From Scytonema sp. UIC 10036 (GTDB lineage Bacteria; Cyanobacteriota; Cyanobacteriia; Cyanobacteriales; Nostocaceae): a stretch of DNA of 38,148 bases. Below the pieces are notes generated by a model that saw nothing but the letters and a program-made list of their open reading frames with translations, ran no database searches and was not told the DNA's origin. The stretch is taken from contig NZ_WJFC01000120.1 in assembly GCF_009725235.1 (NCBI RefSeq), positions 1 to 38,148 on the forward strand, read 5' to 3'. Shown piece by piece: positions 31,888-38,148 of this stretch. Within the stretch, counting starts at the first letter, position 1, and every line of letters starts with the position of its first letter. The translations under genes were made by a program, and so were the position numbers.

Positions 31888-32425
31888 GATGTTTCTTTCT
31901 TTTTAGTGCTCATCCATTTTTTAACCCATTTTTTTTATTGCTTATGTTAAGCGTTAACAGATTCAATGTATTTTTTATTTTTTGGTTTTTTAGCAATTTT
32001 AAAAAAACCGAAAATTGTAATTATGTTTTGTTATTTATAATGTTATACGTTAACAGTTTTATTGTTTTCTTATTGTCTTCCAATAGCACTATATTTAGCA
32101 ATAAATATATGTAACATTGACCACAAAAAAATCAATAGGAAGCATTTGTGGCAAATTTATTATGCAATTAAAAGATAATAAAAGTGTTTAATAGCAATAC
32201 GATCGCTAAATCCTGTTCAAAAAATTGATTCATTATTCAAATCTTCTACTTTTGACTGTAAGTACGACTCCCAAACCGCTATAACTGTATCTATGAGCGT
32301 AGGTAGGGCTAAAGCCCACCGTTAAATATTGGTGGGCTTTAGCCCTACCTACTACAAGGTGAGCACAAAGGGGCGTATTATAATACACCCCTACTATAAT
32401 TAGACAAGCTGAGAAGAAAGTGAGA
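31888..32425. other. AT-rich intergenic region between the VCBS gene and ftsH
   Basis: About 540 bases without a gene. The part next to the VCBS gene (31930-32120) is very AT-rich, with the motif CGTTAACAG twice (near 31951 and 32049). The part next to ftsH holds a 22-bp palindrome (32299-32352). Promoter boxes for the VCBS gene are likely in the AT-rich part but are not certain. Confidence 0.5.
32299..32352. repeat. 22-bp inverted repeat downstream of ftsH
   Basis: Arms GTAGGTAGGGCTAAAGCCCA(CC) at 32299-32320 and the exact complement at 32331-32352, with a 10-base loop. It is a small MITE-like dispersed repeat type in cyanobacteria, placed about 75 bases after the ftsH stop. Confidence 0.85.
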
Positions 32426-34312
32426 TTAAAGAGTAGGAATAAACTGTTGTTTTTCAGGCACAGTTGTGTATTCAGCTACTATTTGCCGGAATTCTTCACC
32501 ATCAATGGTTTCTTTCTCAATCAGTAAATCTACCAATCTATCCATGACAGTACGATTATCTCGTACAATCTTTTTCGATAATTCGTAGCACTCGTCTACA
32601 ATGATGCGAACTTGAGAATCAATTCGCGAGGCAATGGATTCTGAGTAATCAGATCTGGTCATCCAATCACGACCTAAGAAAACCTCACCTGTTTGGCTTT
32701 CTAAGGACACCGGACCTAGCTCGGACATCCCAAATCTTGTTACCATTTGTCTTGCCATTCCGGTAACTTGTTGCAAGTCGCCGCCTGCACCAGTGGTAAC
32801 TTCAGCAGCACCAAAGATGATGTCTTCAGCAGCACGACCACCCAAAGCACCCGTAATTCTGGCTTTGAGTTGCGATCGCGTGATTAGCCCTTGTTCTTCA
32901 TTAGGAATAAACCAGGTTAAACCTTGTGCTTGTCCCCGTGGAATCAGGGTTACTTTTTGGACTGGATCGTGGTCTTTCAGCAAGGTGCCTACGATGGCGT
33001 GTCCTATTTCATGGTAGGCAATCAAACGCTTGCTCTTGCTGTCCACCAATGGTGTTCCTTCCATACCAGCCACAACCCGGTCTACTGCATCATCAATTTC
33101 TATATTGGTGATGGCATCTTTACGGCGTCTTGCAGTCAGAATAGCGGCTTCGTTCAGTAAGTTGGCTAAATCTGCACCAGTAAATCCAGGACAGCGACGC
33201 GCAATGGCTTCTAAAGAAACGCTCGGGTCTAGTTTCTTGTTGCGGGCGTGGACTTTTAAAATTTCCAAACGTCCTTTGATGTCTGGTGCATCTACAATCA
33301 CTTGTCTGTCAAAACGTCCGGGACGCAATAGGGCTGCGTCTAATACATCAGGACGGTTTGTAGCAGCGATAATAATGATACCCGTGTTGCCCTCAAAGCC
33401 ATCCATTTCGGTCAGCAATTGGTTGAGAGTTTGCTCGCGTTCGTCATTTCCGCCACCAATGCCCGCACCCCGCTGACGCCCTACAGCGTCAATTTCATCA
33501 ATAAAGATGATACAAGGAGCATTATCTTTTGCTTTTTTAAACAGATCGCGGACTCGAGAAGCACCAACCCCAACAAACATTTCCACAAATTCGGAACCGG
33601 AAATGCTAAAGAACGGTACGCCTGCTTCACCTGCGATCGCTTTTGCCAAAAGTGTTTTACCTGTTCCTGGAGGTCCAACTAGCAGCACTCCTTTAGGAAT
33701 GCGTGCGCCAACTGCAGTAAATTTCTCTGGCTGTTTGAGGAAGGTTACAACTTCTTGCAATTCCTCTTTAGCTTCTTCAATACCGGCAACATCATCAAAT
33801 TTGATTCCGGTTTTTGCCTCCATTTGGAAGCGTGCTCTTGATTTACCGAAGTTCATGGCTTGACCGGGACCACCTGGTAAGTTGCTAGAACGGCGGAACA
33901 GGAAAAACAAACCGGTAATTAGTAAGACAGGAAAAACAAGATTCCCTAACAGTCCCCAAATTGCTCCATCATTTCGCATGGGGTGAGCATCAAAACTCAC
34001 TCCTTTGTCTTTAAGCTTTCTAATCAACTCAGGAGCACTAGCTGGTAAGTCTACCCGCACTCTCTGTACGCGGTTATCCAATTCTGGATCGACAGCTTCC
34101 ACAATTGCCGTTCTACCGCCTTCATATAAATCAACGCCTGTCACGCGATTGGCGTCTAGATATTCTAGAAAGCGACCATAAGTCATGCGAGTACTGGCTG
34201 CATTCTTGCTTAAATCTGTAGGAGCACCGGAAAATGCGCCCTGCCAAAAGAAAAAGCCAATTACCAATGCTGGCAATGTCCAGAGTAGTAGAACTCTCCA
34301 GGAAAATTTCAT
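32426..34312 (-). CDS. ftsH: ATP-dependent zinc metalloprotease FtsH (FtsH2-like)
   Basis: A membrane-bound AAA+ protease that pulls damaged proteins out of membranes and degrades them. The 628-aa protein has two membrane segments (about 7-24 and 118-139) around a lumenal or periplasmic domain. It then carries Walker A GPPGTGKT (213-220), Walker B IIFIDEID (268-275), the second region of homology (ATNRPDVLD... RPGRFDR) and the protease site HEIGH (434-438), with the third zinc ligand expected at D512. The N-terminus [20 protein letters not shown] resembles cyanobacterial FtsH2 (Slr0228), which with FtsH3 removes damaged D1 in photosystem II repair; other FtsH paralogues exist and I cannot exclude one. 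Transcribed alone. Confidence 0.95.
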   Translation of the reverse strand: MKFSWRVLLLWTLPALVIGFFFWQGAFSGAPTDLSKNAASTRMTYGRFLEYLDANRVTGVDLYEGGRTAIVEAVDPELDNRVQRVRVDLPASAPELIRKLKDKGVSFDAHPMRNDGAIWGLLGNLVFPVLLITGLFFLFRRSSNLPGGPGQAMNFGKSRARFQMEAKTGIKFDDVAGIEEAKEELQEVVTFLKQPEKFTAVGARIPKGVLLVGPPGTGKTLLAKAIAGEAGVPFFSISGSEFVEMFVGVGASRVRDLFKKAKDNAPCIIFIDEIDAVGRQRGAGIGGGNDEREQTLNQLLTEMDGFEGNTGIIIIAATNRPDVLDAALLRPGRFDRQVIVDAPDIKGRLEILKVHARNKKLDPSVSLEAIARRCPGFTGADLANLLNEAAILTARRRKDAITNIEIDDAVDRVVAGMEGTPLVDSKSKRLIAYHEIGHAIVGTLLKDHDPVQKVTLIPRGQAQGLTWFIPNEEQGLITRSQLKARITGALGGRAAEDIIFGAAEVTTGAGGDLQQVTGMARQMVTRFGMSELGPVSLESQTGEVFLGRDWMTRSDYSESIASRIDSQVRIIVDECYELSKKIVRDNRTVMDRLVDLLIEKETIDGEEFRQIVAEYTTVPEKQQFIPTL

Positions 34313-34574
34313 TTTTGTTTGCCTCTAGATAGTGCAGCAGCCCAAAAATAGAGCTTTTAAATCAATGTTTTTATATTTATGTGTCACAGCGAGCGCCCCC
34401 CACCAGCTTTGGCAAGTTGCAGGAGCTGAGACAACATTAATAATCTTAATTAAATTTAACTTAATTTTGCCCCGTTGTACTATACAGATCTGGCGTGAAA
34501 CCACACTTGACTCACGACATTTCCATGAAAAATCTCTACTGAATGCTCAATTCAAGCTCTTGATTTCTTTTTTC

Positions 34575-34894
34575 TTAAATTTCGTCAGGATTTATTCCTT
34601 GCGATCTGAGCACCTCAGCTAACTTTGCTGCCCGTTGCTCTGCTTGAGATGCTCGCTGTTCCGCTTGGGATACCTGTTGCTCTGCTTGAGATACCCGTTG
34701 CTCGAGTTCCTGAGAGGTTAACAGTTGTTCACCCGTTTGGGCATCTTCTATCACAACTCGACCATCTTGAAGTCCAATAAGTAACCCGACTGTCTCAAAC
34801 AAAATACGTCCATCTTCATCAGGAGTCAGTGGTAAATACTGACCATCACCAAGCGATAGTCCTCTGATAAATCCTGAGATGCAGCAACTGTCAT
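34575..34894 (-). pseudogene. Decayed Uma2-family (DUF820) gene
   Basis: The remaining frame (34575-34802, 75 codons) matches only the C-terminal end of Uma2 proteins: DGRVVIEDAQTGEQLLTSQE, then a heptad-like SQAEQ repeat and the tail LRSQGINPDEI. Upstream in the same direction, an ATG at 34894 with a GGGAG ribosome site opens MTVAASQDLSED and then hits a stop. Shifting frame near 34850 recovers LGDGQYLPLTPDEDGRILFE, which joins the C-terminal part. So the gene has a frameshift, and the whole nuclease core (about 100 residues) is missing. It is a deletion remnant, probably not functional. Confidence 0.72.
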
Positions 34895-34927
34895 TGTTAG
34901 CGCTCCCTATTTGTCATTTGTCATTGG

Positions 34928-35449
34928 TCATTTGTTATTTGTCACTGATTTACTTGATTGTGTGATGCGTAGCGTGTATGGAAGATATTTATCTTTTGTA
35001 TAAGAGCCAATCCAAATGTTGTAGCTTCCTGGCAACCACTCACCGAGAATACCGGGATTTTTGTTTTCAAAATCGTCATTGCACCAAGTGCCTCCGGGAC
35101 CTTGAATAATTAAAGTGGTATCTTCTGGACTTTCTACTTGCAATTTTAAATAGTCAAACTTATTTGTTAACTCTAGCGTGTGGTCTGGTTTTTCATCAAA
35201 AAATCCCGTACACGGTCCTGTGGGAGTTTCTCCCTTTCCAACCAGTTGCTTCCCCGGTATGGATCCGCCACTCATTCCTCGGACTGTCATTGGATCTGGA
35301 GAAACTTTGTGACCAATAGTCATATCTCCAAAGATCGGAGGTGGTGTTTCTTGTTGAGCATCAGCTGTCATGGTATTTACTGAGGCGATCGCTATTGTCG
35401 CGACTAGCAAAGAAATTCTTATCCCCGAATTTATAACTTTTGTCAGCAT
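34928..35449 (-). CDS. Secreted protein, unknown function
   Basis: A 173-aa protein with a clear Sec signal peptide (MLTKVINSGIRISLLVATIA..., cleavage likely after ADA at 30-32). The mature part contains Gly/Pro-rich segments (RGMSGGSIPGKQLVG), a beta-rich core (HTLELTNKFDYLKLQVES; TTLIIQGPGGTWCNDD) and WLPGSYNIWIGSY. Two cysteines (near 80 and 124) could form a disulfide. The pattern resembles cyanobacterial secreted proteins with a PPC-like or beta-sandwich domain, but I cannot name a family. The gene precedes the Uma2 remnant and is not clearly in an operon. Confidence 0.75.
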   Translation of the reverse strand: MLTKVINSGIRISLLVATIAIASVNTMTADAQQETPPPIFGDMTIGHKVSPDPMTVRGMSGGSIPGKQLVGKGETPTGPCTGFFDEKPDHTLELTNKFDYLKLQVESPEDTTLIIQGPGGTWCNDDFENKNPGILGEWLPGSYNIWIGSYTKDKYLPYTLRITQSSKSVTNNK

Positions 35450-35621
35450 CTGAATTATATATTTTCTTAAGTAGTTCTAGTGACGTTAATTTTACATAAA
35501 AAGTTTCCAATACCAGGGTATCTAACTCACTTTTTTACAAAAAAGTTATAAAAACGCTCCGGATTGTCAATCAACCAAAGGAAGTACCATGGATCTGACA
35601 CCTCCCCTCGTTGACACCTCC

Positions 35622-35675
35622 CCTCGTTCCCAGGTAGAACCTGGGAACGAGAAGGTAAGAGCTGGGAACGAGAAT
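35622..35675. repeat. Dispersed palindromic repeat (copy 2)
   Basis: CCTCGTTCCCAGG, TAGAA, CCTGGGAACGAG at 35622-35651, then a further half copy (GCTGGGAACGAGAA at 35661-35674). It matches 399-429. It lies about 15-70 bases after the gltX stop and may serve as its terminator. Confidence 0.75.
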
Positions 35676-35690
35676 GGAGTACTGTATCCT

Positions 35691-37121
35691 TTAGACTGCT
35701 TGAAGCAAGCGAGGCTTATCTAAACCAATTTTATTGAGCAGCAACCAGGATTGAATGAGATCCGGACCGTGCAAATCTCCTGTTAAGCCAGCCCTGAGAG
35801 AACGCATGACTAAACCTTTTTTAACGTTTTGCTCCTTGACGACTTGCTTAATCAGTTCTTGAGCGCTAGCTTCTGTCAACGGCTGATTGTCCAAAACATC
35901 TACAATCCACTTGAGAGTGGCAGCAGAACCCTCTTGCTTTAATTGTGCCTGTGCTTCCTCGCTAAATTCAACTGTGTCTACAAAAAAGAGTCGAGAAATT
36001 GAGACTGCGTCTGTCAGGCGAGTGAGGCTCGGACCAATTAAAGTGACTAACTGTTCCAACCAGGGACGATCGCGTCCTCCTGTCAATTGGTATCCCGCTT
36101 CTTCCCAAAAGGGGATTGCCAGATCCGTGAGCCGAGCGACAGGCATATTGTGAATGTACTGACTGTTAATCCAGTCCAATTTCGCCCAATCAAATTTTGC
36201 TCCTGCTTTATTGACTCGCTCAAAGCCAAAGACTTTGGCTGCTTCCTCTAAGGTGAAAAGTTCTTGAGTTGAGTCTGGGGGGGACCAACCCAATAATGTC
36301 ATGTAATTGACTAGCGCCTCAGATGTAAAGCCCATTTGCTTAAAGTCAAAAATAGATGTGACTCCATCTCGCTTGGAAAGCTTGCGTCCTTCTTGGTTGA
36401 GAATCAGGGGCGCGTGAGCAAACTCCGGAACTTTGGCACCGAATGCTTCATATATAAGTATTTGTTTGGCAGTGTTCGCAATATGGTCTTCGCCTCGAAT
36501 AACATGGGTGATTTGCATATCCATGTCATCGATCACAACAGCAAAGTTGTACAGAGCTACACCGATATCATCTGCCGCTGCACGAGCAATGACCATATCT
36601 CCGCCCAGATCGTTCCCCCGCCAGACCATTTTGTCACGGACTAGGTCGTTCCAAACAATTTCGCGATCGTCATCTATTTTGAACCGAATGACAAAGCTGC
36701 GCCCTTCTGCTTTGAAGGCGGCTTCTTGTTCTGGTGTGAGATTTCGGTGGCGATTATCGTAACGCGGAGCTTCTCCTCTAGCTTTCTGTGCTTCTCGCAG
36801 CGCTTCTAATTCTTCTGCAGTGGTATAGCAGCGATAAGCCAATCCCTTATCTAAAAGTGTTTTGACTGCTTGTTTGTACATTTCCAAACGCTCCGTTTGG
36901 AAAAATGGTCCTTCATCCCAAGTCAGCCCCAGCCAGCGCAATCCCTTAAGGATATTCTCTGTATATTCGGGACGCGATCGCTCGACATCTGTATCTTCTA
37001 TCCGCAGGATAAATTGACCGCCGTGGTGGCGGGCAAACAACCAATTAAAGACGGCTGTCCTTGCTGTACCAATGTGTAAATTCCCAGTTGGGCTGGGAGC
37101 AATACGGACTCTAACAGTCAC
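35691..37121 (-). CDS. gltX: Glutamyl-tRNA synthetase
   Basis: GltX charges tRNA-Glu with glutamate; in cyanobacteria it also charges tRNA-Gln, to be amidated later, and the glutamyl-tRNA feeds tetrapyrrole synthesis. The 476-aa class I enzyme has the HIGH-type motif [19 protein letters not shown] (10-28) and the KMSKS-type motif KLSKRDG near 249, with a normal C-terminal anticodon-binding domain. The start codon is GTG at 37121, supported by AGAGAG about 8 bases upstream and by the family start [14 protein letters not shown] tRNA-Asp gene lies 120 bases upstream on the same strand. Confidence 0.96.
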   Translation of the reverse strand: MTVRVRIAPSPTGNLHIGTARTAVFNWLFARHHGGQFILRIEDTDVERSRPEYTENILKGLRWLGLTWDEGPFFQTERLEMYKQAVKTLLDKGLAYRCYTTAEELEALREAQKARGEAPRYDNRHRNLTPEQEAAFKAEGRSFVIRFKIDDDREIVWNDLVRDKMVWRGNDLGGDMVIARAAADDIGVALYNFAVVIDDMDMQITHVIRGEDHIANTAKQILIYEAFGAKVPEFAHAPLILNQEGRKLSKRDGVTSIFDFKQMGFTSEALVNYMTLLGWSPPDSTQELFTLEEAAKVFGFERVNKAGAKFDWAKLDWINSQYIHNMPVARLTDLAIPFWEEAGYQLTGGRDRPWLEQLVTLIGPSLTRLTDAVSISRLFFVDTVEFSEEAQAQLKQEGSAATLKWIVDVLDNQPLTEASAQELIKQVVKEQNVKKGLVMRSLRAGLTGDLHGPDLIQSWLLLNKIGLDKPRLLQAV

Positions 37122-37242
37122 TGAAATTTCTCTCTTTGTCTAATGCACAACTTATGTAGCTTATACCAAGTTACAAGAAACGAGTAATGTTACTCACTCG
37201 CTTTTAACTCGATACTCATAAATTATTTTTTATATCCTCTTA

Positions 37243-37316
37243 CGGGACTGACGGGGCTCGAACCCGCAACTTCCGCCGTGACAGGGCGGTGCTCTAACCA
37301 ATTGAACTACAGTCCC
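37243..37316 (-). tRNA. tRNA-Asp (GTC)
   Basis: A 74-nt cloverleaf on the minus strand. Acceptor GGGACTG/CAGTCCC pairs over 7 bp with discriminator G, as usual for tRNA-Asp. The anticodon loop CTGTCAC (anticodon at 37280-37282) is closed by CCGCC/GGCGG, and the T arm holds TTCGAGC. No CCA is encoded. Confidence 0.97.
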
Positions 37317-37369
37317 TTGCTTTTGTTCACTTTATTCATTATGCCTAACTGTTTGCCAGTTGTCAAGAG

Positions 37370-37408
37370 ATTTTGGATTTTAGATTTTGGATTTTAGATT
37401 TTGGATTG
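37370..37408. repeat. GATTTTA heptamer repeat
   Basis: Five tandem heptamers alternating GATTTTG and GATTTTA. Related blocks: 14955-15055 and 15788-15819. Confidence 0.85.
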
Positions 37409-37560
37409 ACAAAGCCTTACCGAGACTTGGTTTCAAGCAATTATTTTGAGTTTTAGCGCTTTTCCTCTCTAGACCCCCATGGGCAATTACCCAAAACACT
37501 CGTTATGACAATTTTCTTTCCCTACTCCCTATCCCCTACCCCTTATCTCCTATTTCTCAG

Positions 37561-38148
37561 CTAAGATACCACAGGTGGTGTATCCAATGCCAAGCGATGC
37601 AGGATTTGAGGTTGCATCAGTTTGTACTGTTGTTTTAGCAACTCTTTACTTAAGGCAACGGCAGAAGAGGGAGGTAAACACTTACTCTGCTGTGTCCAGT
37701 TTTTGAGTAACTGTCTTTGGAGAGTTTCGATATGACAACTAATAACACTCGCACATGAGTTGGGGGCTTCCAAAGTAAAGAAAATCAAAGGATAGCGTTC
37801 ACTCTCGGCTAAGGAATGCACTATTTTGTGGTTTTGGGGTTTTTGCATATCCAAATAGCAAGGAAGCCATTTTGGGCCCAGTTCTTTGTTATGGAGCAGT
37901 GTCACCCATAAAAGCATTGGATGAGGAGATGTGACAAAGATAAATTGGTTGTAACGAGTCGAAAATGCATAGCTGTTGATTTGGTGTTTGGGCATCATTA
38001 GCAGCAAGGCGCTGATAATTCCCGCTCCAGTATCGAGAAGATAGGGAAAAACAATTTCCTGAATTGGTTTGTCTTTGGGCCACTCAAGTGTTTTACAAGC
38101 TTGTTCTACTGCCAGAGTTAATCCAGAACTGGGGGTAGGGTGTAGGGG
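37561..38148 (-). CDS. Hypothetical protein, 5' end beyond the window
   Basis: The frame is open from its stop at 37561 to the right edge, giving at least 195 residues with no start required inside the window, so this is a partial gene. The visible part includes LAVEQACKTLEWPKD near the edge, LLDTGAGIISALLMMP, a beta-rich QFIFVTSPHPMLLWVTLLH and a C-terminal helical stretch. It is soluble-looking and I do not recognise a family. Shorter frames starting at 38007 or 38083 are internal or out of frame. Confidence 0.65.
   Translation of the reverse strand, partial: PLHPTPSSGLTLAVEQACKTLEWPKDKPIQEIVFPYLLDTGAGIISALLLMMPKHQINSYAFSTRYNQFIFVTSPHPMLLWVTLLHNKELGPKWLPCYLDMQKPQNHKIVHSLAESERYPLIFFTLEAPNSCASVISCHIETLQRQLLKNWTQQSKCLPPSSAVALSKELLKQQYKLMQPQILHRLALDTPPVVS

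Larger units (their letters stand above)
37122..37560. other. Region around tRNA-Asp with heptamer repeats
   Basis: Apart from the tRNA there is a GATTTTA/GATTTTG heptamer block (37370-37408), the same family as that between lpxC and fabZ. A short CCCTA-rich stretch (about 37527-37553) recalls the one after purC. I see no further gene. Confidence 0.6.

Noticed and set aside
33030..33476. 148-codon plus-strand frame opposite ftsH
   Set aside because: Antisense shadow; Ser/Arg-rich composition typical of reverse frames.

Overview
This window is chromosomal DNA from a filamentous, probably heterocyst-forming (Nostocales-type) cyanobacterium. The gene content supports this: sulfolipid synthesis genes sqdB and sqdX, the plastid-shared genes ycf35 and ycf46, a CyaB1-type tandem-GAF adenylate cyclase, a cyanobacterial Omp85 and an FtsH2-like protease. 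The octamer GCGATCGC (HIP1) recurs throughout, and intergenic gaps are packed with short tandem heptamers and palindromic repeats. There is no rRNA, transposase, prophage or CRISPR array; one tRNA (Asp) is present.

Layout. 1-4430, mostly minus strand: thrB, ycf35, the AAA+ ATPase ycf46 and a ribbon-helix-helix protein with a good sigma70-type promoter. 4690-9940, plus strand: sqdB, sqdX and the adenylate cyclase. 10-18.2 kb: a small minus-strand conserved gene, then purC and an outer-membrane biogenesis block of bamA/omp85, lpxC, fabZ, lpxA and lpxB, which joins outer-membrane protein insertion to the first steps of lipid A synthesis. 18.3-24.9 kb: a C5 cytosine methyltransferase with no restriction partner in view, three small or membrane proteins of unknown role, mnmH, a Band 7/SPFH protein and endonuclease V. 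25-30.5 kb: a plus-strand group of an FHA/zinc-ribbon protein, an unusual FHA-flavoprotein fusion, an SGNH hydrolase, an unknown 144-aa protein and a small membrane protein. 30.6-38.1 kb, minus strand: a seven-repeat VCBS/FG-GAP propeller protein, ftsH, a decayed Uma2-family gene, a secreted protein, gltX, tRNA-Asp and a gene cut by the right edge.

Two things stand out. First, the gaps between sqdX, the cyclase, purC, bamA, lpxC, fabZ, lpxA and lpxB are mostly filled with tandem short repeats, a different repeat in each gap, laid out as a block followed by its reverse complement. The stop codons of sqdX, purC and lpxC lie inside these repeats, and that of lpxA lies at the edge of one. Second, the FHA-flavoprotein at 26434-28395 couples a complete phosphothreonine-binding FHA domain to a two-Rossmann flavoprotein, next to a second FHA gene. 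It is the best candidate here for an undescribed system.

Several starts were moved from the longest open frame because the extra N-terminus is repeat or non-coding DNA (ycf35, the 84-aa gene, lpxB, the SPFH protein). The right-edge gene is open to the end of the window.
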